Assembly (NCBI RefSeq): GCF_004366715.1 | Contig: NZ_SOQZ01000007.1 | Span: 1-64,000, forward strand | DNA: 64,000 nt | Direction of reading: 5' to 3' | From: Meridianimaribacter flavus | GTDB lineage: Bacteria; Bacteroidota; Bacteroidia; Flavobacteriales; Flavobacteriaceae | Shown here: in pieces, positions 36,266-44,445 of the stretch | Numbering within the stretch: position 1 is the first letter of the stretch | Layout: each line of letters starts with the position of its first letter | Notes under the pieces: model-generated | Seen by the model: the letters and a program-made list of their open reading frames with translations, nothing else | Told to the model about the DNA's origin: nothing | Databases searched by the model: none | Made by a program: the position numbers and the translations under genes

Positions 36266-37366
36266 ATGAAAAAACTATTTACTGTATTATCAATTTTTGT
36301 ACTTAGCTACACCCAAGCTCAAAACATTCTTATTGTTGATAACGACCCTGTTATTGACACGTCTCCTGCTCATATGTTTAATAACATTACTGATGCTATT
36401 TCAGCAGCTAATAATGGAGACATTATTTACGTACAACCGTCTTTAACAAGTTATGGAGCTGTTACTATCAACAAAGAAATTACTCTTTTTGGTTCTGGTT
36501 ATGCACCGGAACTAAATGATGGTAGAAGATCTGAATTATCTAGTGTTAGAATTGATGCTGATAACATTAAAATTAGTGGGTTTTACATCAGTACTTACAT
36601 CACTTACAACTCAAGCACATCTACATCTGATAATATTATTATTGAAGATAACTTTGTTAACCAAACTATTTTTGTGGGCTCTACAAATGCTGGCCATACC
36701 ACTACCAACAACAACTGGATTATAAGAGGTAATGTCATTAATTTTGGTATCACACTTCATGCAGACCCAACAAAATGTATAAATACCGTAATTACCAATA
36801 ACCACATTACATTATTAAACGGTAATGCAACTGCTAGTTACGCCTTACGATACTTTAACGACACAACCATTTTTAACAATAACATTGTTAGAATCAACCA
36901 TACATGGGGAAACACAAATATTTTCCCAAACATGACTGGTGATGTAACTGCTTTCAATAATATATTTATCTCAAACGGAATAAACACTTTATTTACACCA
37001 ACTACAGGTAGAACACTAACTCTTAACAACTCTATTAGCTATATGTCAACTGGTGGTACGCTTACGCTTGCAATGCCTGGAACAGGTAATTTCGACAACC
37101 AAAATCCATTTTTTACCAGTGTAGCATCATCGGCTTTTGATATTGCTCCTGAAGATGATTTCACGCTTTCTCCAAGTTCTCCTGGTCTAAATGCTGGTTC
37201 TGACGGAAATGACATCGGTATCTACAATGGTGATTACGATTTTGATATGCGTGGTTACCCAACCGAATTACCATACTTAACAAGCTTTACTATCAGCAAC
37301 AACTTAATTGAAGCTGGTGAAAACATCAACGTAAACGTAAAGGCAAATGCTAATAAGTCTAATTAA
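36266..37366 (+). CDS. Exported right-handed beta-helix protein
   Basis: 366 residues: signal peptide (1-18, ending YTQAQ), then a repeating parallel beta-helix pattern rich in Asn/Thr/Ile (NWIIRGNVINF, VITNNHITLL, TTIFNNNIVRI, AFNNIFISNG). It begins with the NITDAISAANNGDIIYVQPS motif common to polysaccharide-degrading or -binding beta-helix proteins. It has no T9SS sorting domain and ends in a short linker-like tail (INVNVKANANKSN). It precedes the T9SS repeat protein by 21 bp; the pair is probably co-transcribed. No catalytic residues can be assigned. Confidence 0.82.
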   Translation: MKKLFTVLSIFVLSYTQAQNILIVDNDPVIDTSPAHMFNNITDAISAANNGDIIYVQPSLTSYGAVTINKEITLFGSGYAPELNDGRRSELSSVRIDADNIKISGFYISTYITYNSSTSTSDNIIIEDNFVNQTIFVGSTNAGHTTTNNNWIIRGNVINFGITLHADPTKCINTVITNNHITLLNGNATASYALRYFNDTTIFNNNIVRINHTWGNTNIFPNMTGDVTAFNNIFISNGINTLFTPTTGRTLTLNNSISYMSTGGTLTLAMPGTGNFDNQNPFFTSVASSAFDIAPEDDFTLSPSSPGLNAGSDGNDIGIYNGDYDFDMRGYPTELPYLTSFTISNNLIEAGENINVNVKANANKSN

Positions 37367-37387
37367 TAATCAAAAAATAAACTGATT

Positions 37388-38845
37388 ATGAAACGACTTA
37401 TTCACATAACTTTTTTGCTTACCGCTTACCTATCGTTTGCTCAAGGTGATATTTCTGAAATAGAATATTACTTTGACACCGATCCTGGTATTGGCAATGG
37501 CACAAGTATAGATATTGATCCAGATGCTGAAGTGCTTAATCAAAACTTTAGTATTCCTACAACAGGATTATCTGCTGGCAACCACAAGCTATTTGTACGC
37601 GCTGTAAAAGATGATGGCAGCACTAGCTATTACTATTCTCAAAGCTTTAGTGTTAAAGCAGCTAACGCAACGTTTAATACAGCAAACATTGATGGTTTTG
37701 AATATTATATTGATACAGATCCTGGTATTGGAAACGGCACACAATTATCTGTAGCTGCTATGGAGACTATTGACCAATCGTTCAATATTCCAACAGCTGC
37801 TTTAAGTTCTGGTAGTCATAAATTATTCATTAGAGCAAAAAATAGCGATGGAACTTATGGCGCATATGACAATGTAGCTTTTAGCATTAACCATAGTCCT
37901 GCTGTATTAAACAATTATGATATTACAGCTGCTGAATACTATTTTGGTACTGACCCTGGAACTGGAAATGCAACAGTAATTACAATACCTACAGGCGAAA
38001 CCTTGGATGAGAATTTAGCATTTCTTACAAACACATTACCGCAAGGTAGCCATAGAGCCTTTGTAAGAGTAAAAAATGCAAACGATGTATGGTCTTTATA
38101 TGACCATATAGTGTTTTCAGTTGTACCACTAGCAGAGATTAATATAGCTGATATTAACAGCATAGAATATTATTTTGACGCTGATCCTGGCATAGGTTTA
38201 GGCAATCAAGTAACAATCACTGATACTGAAACCGTAGACCAAAATCTTGCCATTCCAACAACAGGTTTACCTACAGGAAGCCACAGATTATTTATACGTG
38301 TTGGTAATACTGCTGGCAACTATAGTGTTTACACACATACAGTATTTTCTGTAAGAACACCTACGTTTTTCAATAATGCATCTATTGTAGCTGCTGAATA
38401 TTTTATTGACGTAGATCCTGGAGAAGGTAACGGAAACTCAATAACGACATCTGGTGATAGTATTGACGAAAATGTTATTGTGGCTACATCTGGTAGTTTA
38501 GCTCAAGGCGATCATTACGTATTTGTGAGAGTACAAAATGCAGATGGCACTTGGTCACTTTACGACAAGCAATATTTTGAAGTAAGTGGTACATTAGGTA
38601 TCGAAACTGAAGAATTATCCAAAATAAGTATCTATCCTAATCCAACTTCCAATGTAGTAAATATAAAACTACCTATTCATATTACTATAGAAAGTATTGA
38701 AGTAATTGACATAAACGGAAGACTTATATTTCACTCTCAAGAGTCGCTCTCTAAAATCGATTGCAGCTCGTTTTCCAATGGAGTATATCTATTACAATTA
38801 AAAACCAGTAGTGGAGCACTCTCCAAACGAATAATAAAACAATAA
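37388..38845 (+). CDS. T9SS type A cargo protein with five EYYFDTDPG repeats
   Basis: 485 residues: signal peptide (1-19), five repeats of about 78 residues, each starting with (A/I)EYYFDTDPGIGNG and ending in GSH(K/R)LFVRV...YSVYxxxxFSV, then a type A sorting domain (about 405-485: ISIYPNPTSNVVNIKL ... GVYLLQLKTSSGALSKRIIKQ). The repeat looks like an Ig-like beta sandwich with an acidic, possibly calcium-binding DxDPGxGxG turn. It is exported by the type IX system to the cell surface, following a co-oriented beta-helix gene. The ligand is unknown. Confidence 0.9.
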   Translation: MKRLIHITFLLTAYLSFAQGDISEIEYYFDTDPGIGNGTSIDIDPDAEVLNQNFSIPTTGLSAGNHKLFVRAVKDDGSTSYYYSQSFSVKAANATFNTANIDGFEYYIDTDPGIGNGTQLSVAAMETIDQSFNIPTAALSSGSHKLFIRAKNSDGTYGAYDNVAFSINHSPAVLNNYDITAAEYYFGTDPGTGNATVITIPTGETLDENLAFLTNTLPQGSHRAFVRVKNANDVWSLYDHIVFSVVPLAEINIADINSIEYYFDADPGIGLGNQVTITDTETVDQNLAIPTTGLPTGSHRLFIRVGNTAGNYSVYTHTVFSVRTPTFFNNASIVAAEYFIDVDPGEGNGNSITTSGDSIDENVIVATSGSLAQGDHYVFVRVQNADGTWSLYDKQYFEVSGTLGIETEELSKISIYPNPTSNVVNIKLPIHITIESIEVIDINGRLIFHSQESLSKIDCSSFSNGVYLLQLKTSSGALSKRIIKQ

Positions 38846-38850
38846 TCTTA

Positions 38851-38888
38851 AATAAAAGCGTCGTTTAAAATGGCGCTTTTATTTTTTA
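38851..38888. terminator. Bidirectional terminator between the T9SS repeat gene and the DUF1684 gene
   Basis: A perfect 10-bp stem AATAAAAGCG/CGCTTTTATT (38851-38860, 38874-38883), followed by T-residues on +; it overlaps the 3' end of the convergent gene. Confidence 0.8.
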
Positions 38889-39478
38889 TATGCCTTCACA
38901 CCTGCTTGTATGTTGGTATCTAAGTAATTTACTCTTGGCACAATTGGGCAAGAGTAGTTCTCATTGTAAGCACAATAAGGGTTATAAGCTTTGTTAAAAT
39001 CAACCACAATAGTGTCGCCTTCAGGAATTTTTAAATCAATATAACGTCCGCCTCCATAAGTCGTCTCTCCATTTGTGTTGTCTAAAAAAGGTAAAAACAA
39101 ATAATCTTGCTGATCTTCGCTAGTAATAGAATCTTCGCCTTGGTATACATTCAACTGATAAGTTTGCCCTTGTAAGTCAAACGTCAAAACACCATAAACA
39201 CGCTCTCTAGATAAACGGTCAGTATTCGTTTTCATATTAAACCACTTAGAGTCTGGTGTACGTTTTAATTGAGCAGTAACTACATAAGCCGAGTCAAACT
39301 TAAAAAAATCAAGTCCTTTAAAATTCTTTTTAGCTCTTCCTTTAAGTGGCGAACTTGTTGCATCTCTAAAATCAGCATTCATCTTCTTTTGAAACTCGGT
39401 CTCACCAACAATCGGTTCTTTTCCTTGATGACAACCTAAGACTAATACCAACACTAAAAATGCAATAACTTTTCTCAT
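38879..39478 (-). CDS. DUF1684 family lipoprotein
   Basis: 199 residues from the ATG at 39478, which gives a clean lipoprotein signal (MRKVIAFLVLVLVLGC); an ATG six codons upstream is also in frame. The DUF1684 core is seen in LKGRAKKNFKGLDFFKFD, YQLNVYQGEDS, YLFLPFLDNTNGETTYGGGRYIDL and the C-terminal NPYCAYNENYSCPIVP with two Cys. The function of the family is unknown. Confidence 0.9.
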   Translation of the reverse strand: MRKVIAFLVLVLVLGCHQGKEPIVGETEFQKKMNADFRDATSSPLKGRAKKNFKGLDFFKFDSAYVVTAQLKRTPDSKWFNMKTNTDRLSRERVYGVLTFDLQGQTYQLNVYQGEDSITSEDQQDYLFLPFLDNTNGETTYGGGRYIDLKIPEGDTIVVDFNKAYNPYCAYNENYSCPIVPRVNYLDTNIQAGVKAYKK

Positions 39479-39498
39479 TTGGGTTAATTTTTTCAATT

Positions 39499-39506
39499 CA
39501 AAAATA
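39499..39506 (-). promoter_or_regulatory. DUF1684-gene -7 box (TATTTTTG on the minus strand)
   Basis: CAAAAATA on + reads TATTTTTG on -, a perfect TAnnTTTG, 21 bases before the ATG. Confidence 0.45.
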
Positions 39507-39526
39507 CAACTTAAACTTTTTTTACC

Positions 39527-39534
39527 TAGCTTTG
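39527..39534 (+). promoter_or_regulatory. -7 box (TAGCTTTG) for the MFS leader transcript
   Basis: A perfect TAnnTTTG box placed 22 bases before the leader ORF at 39556 and 179 bases before the MFS gene. There is no good -33 TTG at the usual distance. Confidence 0.5.
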
Positions 39535-39555
39535 AAGAGCAATAAAGAAAAAATC

Positions 39556-39630
39556 ATGTTCAACTGTAATACAATTGTAAAGCAAAAATATACCTCTTCT
39601 CAACGAAGTCGGGCTTGCTATATATTGTAG
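39556..39630 (+). CDS. Candidate leader peptide (24 aa)
   Basis: ATG at 39556 to TAG at 39628-39630, preceded by an A-rich stretch (AAAGAAAAAA) typical of flavobacterial translation starts. The peptide has two basic-x-basic tripeptides, KQK (residues 9-11) and RSR (17-19). The latter type of motif is known to stall ribosomes in the presence of macrolides. The RSR codons overlap the segment able to pair with the terminator. It is too short for coding statistics; the case rests on its position. Confidence 0.35.
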   Translation: MFNCNTIVKQKYTSSQRSRACYIL

Positions 39631-39659
39631 TGATAGTTGAATACAATTAATCAATATAG

Positions 39660-39688
39660 AAAAGTCCGACGCTAGCGTCGGACTTTTT
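39660..39688 (+). terminator. Perfect-palindrome terminator just before the MFS gene
   Basis: A 28-bp perfect palindrome (39660-39687; arms AAAAGTCCGACGCT and AGCGTCGGACTTTT) followed by T and A. The GC-rich core forms at least a 12-bp stem with a CTAG loop. It sits 25 bases before the MFS ATG, between promoter box and gene, and no complete gene ends into it. That implies either a free-standing small RNA or attenuation. Confidence 0.8.
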
Positions 39689-39712
39689 ACTTTTATAACA
39701 ATCAATCAAACA

Positions 39713-40945
39713 ATGAAGTTTATTTATTTTTTAAACAACAAGTTATTACAACCCTACCTAAACACATTTAGTGGGTTGTCTAAAGAAGTATGGTGGTTAT
39801 CGCTCATTACACTCATTAACAGAGCTGGTACCATGGTTATTCCGTTTTTATCATTATATCTCAATAAAAGCTTAGACTTTAGTCTTTCTGATGTTGGTAT
39901 GATTATGAGTGCTTTTGGTGCAGGTTCAGTAGTTGGGTCTTGGCTTGGTGGCAAACTCACCGACAAAATTGGGTATTACAAAGTAATGGTAATTAGTTTA
40001 GTATTGTCAGGGCTTCTATTCATTGGCTTACAATTTATAAGCACCTACTATGGTATCATGCTAGGTATATTTTTACTCCTTGCAGTAGCCGATATGTTTC
40101 GTCCTGCAATGTTTGTAGCATTAAGTGCTTACAGTAAGCCTGAAAACAAAACACGCTCAGTAACACTTATTCGTTTGGCTATTAACCTTGGATTTTCTGC
40201 TGGTCCTGCCATTGGCGGATTAATTATTGCTACATTGGGTTATGGTGGTTTGTTTTGGGTAGATGGTATTACTTGTATAGCTGCAGGTTTCCTATTACTC
40301 AAGGTACTCAACCCTAAAACTGCCAGAGTTCAGGATAACATCGTTTCTCAAAACCCTAAATCGGCTTATAAAGACGGAAAGTACATTATCTTTTTAGTAG
40401 CTATGGTATTATTTAGTATTGCCTTTCTCCAGTACTTCTCAACAATGCCACTGTACTACAAAGACGTACATGTATTATCAGAATTTAAAATAGGATTACT
40501 CATGGGAATGAACGGTTTATTAATTGCTGTATTTGAAATGCCTCTAGTAAAATGGCTCGAATCTCCTAAATACACCAAAACAGGTTTAGTAGCCTTTGGA
40601 GCTGTATTAACACTTATAAGCTTTATTGTGCTTAATGTTACCACTTGGGTTGGTGTATTGGTTATTGGGATGTTGTTTATGACCATTGGCGAAATGATTG
40701 CCTTTCCTTTTTCTAATGCTTTTGCCTTAAAACGTGCAAAACAAGGCAACCAAGGCGAATACATGGCTTTATACAGTATGGCGTTTGCTATAGCACATAT
40801 CTTTGGGCACAATTCAGGAATGCACATGGTGGAATTGGTAGGCTTTACCAACACATGGTACATTGTGTCTTTAGTGATGGTAGTATGTATTGCCATACTT
40901 TTAATGTTAAAGCGTAAAATGAGATTTCAAAAAATAGAAGAATAA
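39713..40945 (+). CDS. MFS transporter, drug-exporter type
   Basis: 410 residues with 12 predicted membrane helices. Motif A-like GSWLGGKLTDKIGYYKVMV is in the loop after helix 2, RLAINLGFSAGPAIGGLI resembles the exporter motif C region in helix 5, and a charged central loop (about 195-215) separates the halves. This pattern fits proton-driven multidrug efflux; specificity is unknown. It lies behind an attenuator-like leader, and ypdA follows after 27 bp. Confidence 0.88.
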   Translation: MKFIYFLNNKLLQPYLNTFSGLSKEVWWLSLITLINRAGTMVIPFLSLYLNKSLDFSLSDVGMIMSAFGAGSVVGSWLGGKLTDKIGYYKVMVISLVLSGLLFIGLQFISTYYGIMLGIFLLLAVADMFRPAMFVALSAYSKPENKTRSVTLIRLAINLGFSAGPAIGGLIIATLGYGGLFWVDGITCIAAGFLLLKVLNPKTARVQDNIVSQNPKSAYKDGKYIIFLVAMVLFSIAFLQYFSTMPLYYKDVHVLSEFKIGLLMGMNGLLIAVFEMPLVKWLESPKYTKTGLVAFGAVLTLISFIVLNVTTWVGVLVIGMLFMTIGEMIAFPFSNAFALKRAKQGNQGEYMALYSMAFAIAHIFGHNSGMHMVELVGFTNTWYIVSLVMVVCIAILLMLKRKMRFQKIEE

Positions 40946-40972
40946 CCTTAATTTAGTAGCAACACAATATTA

Positions 40973-41938
40973 ATGACACAAACAGATATACTAATTATTG
41001 GAGCAGGTCCTATTGGAATTGCCTGCGCTTTGGAATGTGAAAAAAGAGGTTGGAATTATATCGTGCTCGAAAAAGGAGCACTCACCAACTCTTTGTTTAA
41101 CTACCCTTTAAACATGACCTTTTTCTCCACTTCGGAGCGTTTGGAAATCGACAACATTCCATTTATAAGCAATAACCCAAAACCAAATAGAGACGAGGCC
41201 TTGGAATATTACCGTCGTGTAGCAACATCTAACACGCTCAACATAAACCTGTATGAAGAAGTAACAGCCATACAAAAGCAAAACAACCAATTTCAGGTTA
41301 CCTCAAACAAAACCAACTACAGTGTAAAAAAAGTAGTGATCGCCACAGGGTTTTACGACATCCCAAAACTTTTAAATGTTCCTGGTGAGTCCTTACCTAA
41401 AGTGTCACATTACTACAAAGAAGCGCATCCTTTTAGTATGCAAGATGTTATTGTGGTTGGCGCTAGCAATTCTGCAGTTGATGCTGCACTTGAAATTTGG
41501 CGTAAAGGTGGAAACGTTACTATGGTAGTGCGTAAAGGAACTATTGGCGAACGTGTAAAATATTGGGTAAGACCTGATATCATTAACAGAATTGAAGAAG
41601 GTAGCATTAAAGCCTATTTTAATTCCGAAATCAAAGAAATTACACCACATCAGGTAATCATTTCCACACCTAAAGGCACTGAAACCATTGCTAACGACTA
41701 TGTAGTGGCTCTCACAGGCTACCAACCTAACTTTCAGTTTTTAGAACAAGCAGGAGTTACCTTGTCTAATGATGGAAATTTCTTTCCGAAGTACAATCCT
41801 GACACCATGGAAAGCAACGTACAAGGACTCTACCTTGCAGGTGTAATTTGTGGAGGAACCGAAACCCACAAATGGTTTATTGAAAACTCAAGAGTACATG
41901 CTAAACTAATTGCTGAGCATATGGAAACTAACCTATAA
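40973..41938 (+). CDS. ypdA: YpdA family flavoprotein disulfide reductase
   Basis: 321 residues: FAD-binding ILIIGAGPIGIACALE at the N-terminus, NADPH-binding VIVVGASNSAVDAALEIWRKG in the middle, and VVALTGYQPNF with GLYLAGVICGGTETHKWFIENSR at the end. In Firmicutes YpdA reduces oxidised bacillithiol; the protein is also widespread in Bacteroidota. It is probably co-transcribed with the MFS exporter, which would couple efflux and thiol repair under one signal. Confidence 0.9.
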   Translation: MTQTDILIIGAGPIGIACALECEKRGWNYIVLEKGALTNSLFNYPLNMTFFSTSERLEIDNIPFISNNPKPNRDEALEYYRRVATSNTLNINLYEEVTAIQKQNNQFQVTSNKTNYSVKKVVIATGFYDIPKLLNVPGESLPKVSHYYKEAHPFSMQDVIVVGASNSAVDAALEIWRKGGNVTMVVRKGTIGERVKYWVRPDIINRIEEGSIKAYFNSEIKEITPHQVIISTPKGTETIANDYVVALTGYQPNFQFLEQAGVTLSNDGNFFPKYNPDTMESNVQGLYLAGVICGGTETHKWFIENSRVHAKLIAEHMETNL

Positions 41939-41969
41939 CGATAAGGCCATTACTTCAATGGCTTTATCG
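41939..41969. terminator. Hairpin between convergent ypdA and Lrp-family genes
   Basis: A 13-bp stem (41939-41951 with 41957-41969, one G-U) with a five-base loop, right after the ypdA stop and overlapping the last codons of the Lrp gene. No T-run follows, so efficiency is uncertain. Confidence 0.5.
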
Positions 41970-42393
41970 CTCCATTCTTTACCACTTGCGAAAGCACTAT
42001 TTGCGTTTTGGTTTCTCCATATATAATCAACTGGTCAATAAAGGTTTCTAAGTGCTTTTGGTTTTTAAGGACCACTTCCATTACAATATTTTCGTTTCCT
42101 GTAATACGATAGCAGTTCAACACCTCATCATAGGTTTTTACCTTCTCAAAAAAAGGCTTTAGCTTTCCCATAAAAGCGCGTAAGGTAATAATAGCCTTTA
42201 ATTGATAACCTGCTTCAAAATAAGAAACTGATGTGTAATAGTCTTCAATAATACCTGCATCTTCCATCTTTTTTATACGTTCCGAAACTGCTGGCGAAGT
42301 AATACCAACTTGCCTACCAATTTCAGCGTTAGACTGTCTTGCATTGTCCTGCAAACACTTTAAAATCTTCCAGTTTAATCTATCTATACTCAT
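41950..42393 (-). CDS. Lrp/AsnC family transcriptional regulator
   Basis: 147 residues: winged HTH at 1-60 (LNWKILKCLQDNARQSNAEIGRQVGITSPAVSERIKKMEDAGII) and a C-terminal RAM domain (about 65-145) that binds amino acids and assembles octamers. Related proteins sense Leu, Asn, Lys or other amino acids; the effector cannot be predicted. It is divergent from a small gene at 42512, whose promoter is a possible target. Confidence 0.94.
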   Translation of the reverse strand: MSIDRLNWKILKCLQDNARQSNAEIGRQVGITSPAVSERIKKMEDAGIIEDYYTSVSYFEAGYQLKAIITLRAFMGKLKPFFEKVKTYDEVLNCYRITGNENIVMEVVLKNQKHLETFIDQLIIYGETKTQIVLSQVVKNGAIKPLK

Positions 42394-42481
42394 TTAAAGA
42401 GAAATTAAAAAATAACTTAATATTTAAAGCAAATATAACATATTGCTTTAATATCAAAAGTAGAATCTCATTTCTTGTGCT

Positions 42482-42489
42482 TAATTTTG
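42482..42489 (+). promoter_or_regulatory. -7 promoter box (TAATTTTG)
   Basis: A perfect TAnnTTTG box 22 bases before the ATG at 42512; the TTG at 42497 that opens the longer frame would lie at the transcription start and is not the likely initiator. Confidence 0.5.
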
Positions 42490-42511
42490 ATATAAATTGC
42501 TATTACATACT

Positions 42512-42907
42512 ATGTTACCTCATTTACCATCTCATCTATCAGAATTGCCTATATATCAAAAGGCTATGGATATTTTTGTACTGTCTAGAAGCATCTCTAC
42601 CTACTTAAACCACGATTTGTCATATTTGCATAAAGATGGTTCAGAAAACGAACACATCTACTTCTCTGGAGACATCGTACAACAGTCTATTTCTTTAGCA
42701 CCTGAAATCGCTAAAGCCGAACAAGAACGTCACACAGATAAAAAACACAAACACATGGCATCGGTAAGACAGCTTACCAACCGTTTGTACAGCAACTGTC
42801 GTCGTTTGGAAAAATGCAACAGTAACGGTAAAGATTACATTCCGTTATTAAGACGCGAGCTTAAAACCTTTAAAAAGCTTCAACATACTTGGATGCTGAC
42901 GTTGTAA
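42512..42907 (+). CDS. Helical-bundle protein of unknown function
   Basis: 131 residues from the ATG at 42512. All-helical, basic, without a signal. The N-terminal helix LPIYQKAMDIFVLSRSISTYL and the later DIVQQSISLAPEIAKAE recall, by pattern, the four-helix-bundle 'S23/Avd-like' family, where a KAxxLxxxVY helix is followed by a SIPxNIAEG helix. The second motif is not well kept, and there is no reverse transcriptase or intervening sequence nearby, so this is a weak resemblance. The middle is charged (AEQERHTDKKHKHMAS). Confidence 0.65.
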   Translation: MLPHLPSHLSELPIYQKAMDIFVLSRSISTYLNHDLSYLHKDGSENEHIYFSGDIVQQSISLAPEIAKAEQERHTDKKHKHMASVRQLTNRLYSNCRRLEKCNSNGKDYIPLLRRELKTFKKLQHTWMLTL

Positions 42908-42996
42908 TTAGGTGTTTAACAATCGATAAGAACAAACGATTACGTATCTAATATTTAGTTTTAGAACTCTGAGTTTAAGAGAGTGCTAATAACTCA

Positions 42997-44160
42997 TTAT
43001 TTTTGTTCTAAACCATCTACAAATGTTTTTGTTTCGGTTAGTTTACCGTTTTCATCATAATAATTTACAGTACCATTACCATGTACCAAGGTGCCTTTGT
43101 CTAGTTTATTGCCTTTATTATCATAACAAGAAATAATATCCATAAACTTACCATCATCCCATAGTCTTATTTGGTAAAGAGCATTGTTTCTATGATAAAT
43201 TTTCCACTCTCCTGTGGCTTTACCGTTAGTAAAATTCCCAAATTCCTGTAACTGCCCATTATCGTGATAATGTTTCCATTCGCCATCTTTTTTATAATTT
43301 TCACGTATTCCGACAGCTGATAATTGGCCATTTTCATGATAGGACTTCCACACTCCTTGTGATCCTTCAGCGTCAAAAGTTCCTTTTTCAGATAATTGAC
43401 CATTGTCATAGTAGAATTTCCATTCACCTATTTTTTTACCATTTTCTATATATCCTATTTTAGATAATTGACCGTTTTCATGGTAGGACTTCCACACTCC
43501 TTGTGATCCTTCAGCCTCAAAAGTTCCTATTTCAGATAATTTGCCATTGTCATAATAATATTTCCATTCACCTATTTTTTTACCATTTTCTGTATATCCT
43601 ATTTCAGATAATTGACCGTTTTCATGGTAGAACTTCCACAGACCTTCATGTTCACCAGCTTCAAAAACTCCTACCTCAGCTAACTGACCATTTTCATGAT
43701 ATACTTTCCATTCCCCTACCTGAACATTATTTTCAAAGGTTCCTACGGTAGACAATTTACCATTCTCATGGTATTTTTTATATACACCATCTAGTTGTTT
43801 ATTAGCATTATATAGTACTACTTTTTCTAATTGACCTGTTTCATAATAATACTTCCATTCACCTATTTCAATGCCATTTTCAAAATAACCTTCACCAGAT
43901 AATTTACCACTTTCTGTATAGCTTTTCCACACACCAACAGTATTACCGTTTTCAAACTTTCCTGCCAATGCTAATTTTCCATTCTCATGATAAAATTTCC
44001 ATTCGCCAACGCGTTTATCATCCTTATAGTAACCCGTTCTAGCTACTGTTCCATCATCATAATATTCCTTGTGCGGTTCTTGAGCATAAAAAACATGAGT
44101 AGTAACTACAAGCATTAATAAAAATAATAAGGACTGTTTTTTGTTGTATAAGTATTTCAT
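42997..44160 (-). CDS. MORN/YwqK-repeat exported protein
   Basis: 387 residues: signal peptide (about 1-26, ending VFYAQ), then roughly twelve 24-residue MORN-like repeats (HENGQLSEIG...GKKIGEWKxYY) over residues 30-330. This architecture is usually labelled YwqK-family antitoxin, but no toxin gene is adjacent, so the label should not be taken literally. Repeats of this kind form an elongated beta-hairpin ladder. Near-identical DNA units (43331-43618) point to recent internal duplication. Export suggests a surface or periplasmic role. Confidence 0.85.
   Translation of the reverse strand: MKYLYNKKQSLLFLLMLVVTTHVFYAQEPHKEYYDDGTVARTGYYKDDKRVGEWKFYHENGKLALAGKFENGNTVGVWKSYTESGKLSGEGYFENGIEIGEWKYYYETGQLEKVVLYNANKQLDGVYKKYHENGKLSTVGTFENNVQVGEWKVYHENGQLAEVGVFEAGEHEGLWKFYHENGQLSEIGYTENGKKIGEWKYYYDNGKLSEIGTFEAEGSQGVWKSYHENGQLSKIGYIENGKKIGEWKFYYDNGQLSEKGTFDAEGSQGVWKSYHENGQLSAVGIRENYKKDGEWKHYHDNGQLQEFGNFTNGKATGEWKIYHRNNALYQIRLWDDGKFMDIISCYDNKGNKLDKGTLVHGNGTVNYYDENGKLTETKTFVDGLEQK
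43331..43680 (-). repeat. Intragenic 144-bp tandem repeat in the MORN gene
   Basis: Units 43331-43474 and 43475-43618, with a third diverging from 43619, are nearly identical: each encodes two MORN repeats (48 residues, with EGSQGVWKSYHENGQLS). The high DNA identity indicates recent duplication and possible copy-number variation. Confidence 0.75.
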
Positions 44161-44395
44161 AGGGTTTGTTTTGGGTTAACAATTGTACATTCAAAAAAAA
44201 TCTAATATATAGCAAATGAATTAGTTATTTAGTAAATTTCTTACAAAATCAAATTATTTTTTGGTCAGTAAGGTGTATATGGATGTTAATAGCTTTATGC
44301 AAGATTAAGTAGTTATATAAATTACTCGTGTAGCAAATTAAAAACTCCAACATAAATTTACAAACAACCCTTTATGTTAGGTTAATTCCATAAAA
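44161..44395. other. Gene-free gap between the MORN gene and the icmF terminator
   Basis: AT-rich sequence without a convincing frame, repeat or hairpin. It is likely to hold the MORN gene promoter on the minus strand near 44161-44230, but I see no perfect TAnnTTTG there. Confidence 0.4.
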
Positions 44396-44419
44396 AATCC
44401 CGAGCAAACACTCGGGATT
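44396..44419 (-). terminator. Terminator of icmF
   Basis: A perfect 9-bp stem AATCCCGAG/CTCGGGATT (44396-44404, 44411-44419) with a six-base loop, followed on the minus strand by TTTTTTA. It lies 26 bp after the icmF stop. Confidence 0.9.
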
Positions 44420-44445
44420 CTTATATCTTAAGGTGTAAAAATACA

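Larger units (their letters stand above)
39541..39688 (+). promoter_or_regulatory. Putative transcription attenuator upstream of the MFS-ypdA operon
   Basis: Between a -7 box and the MFS gene lie, in order, a 24-codon ORF (39556-39630), competing stems and a perfect terminator. ATTGTA 39624-39629 pairs with TACAAT 39642-39647, extended by CTATAT 39618-39623 with ATATAG 39654-39659. Alternatives are TTCAACT 39559-39565 with AGTTGAA 39635-39641, and GTCGG 39608-39612 with CCGAC in the terminator's left arm. Such mutually exclusive pairings are what an attenuator needs. This is inference from one sequence. Confidence 0.45.

Noticed and set aside
36266-37366. Truncation of the beta-helix protein because it lacks a T9SS domain
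   Set aside because: The C-terminus ends in a smooth linker-like tail and I recall similar tails in related pairs; no leftover sorting domain is seen in other frames before the next gene.
42512-42907. Avd-type accessory protein of a diversity-generating retroelement
   Set aside because: No reverse transcriptase, template or variable repeat is nearby, and the characteristic second motif is poorly matched.
43331-43680. Direct-repeat array that could resemble a CRISPR
   Set aside because: The repeats are in frame, 144 bp long, contiguous and encode MORN units; there are no spacers or cas genes.
42997-44160. Toxin-antitoxin system (YwqK-type label for the MORN protein)
   Set aside because: The protein has a signal peptide and there is no adjacent toxin gene; the label comes from repeat similarity only.
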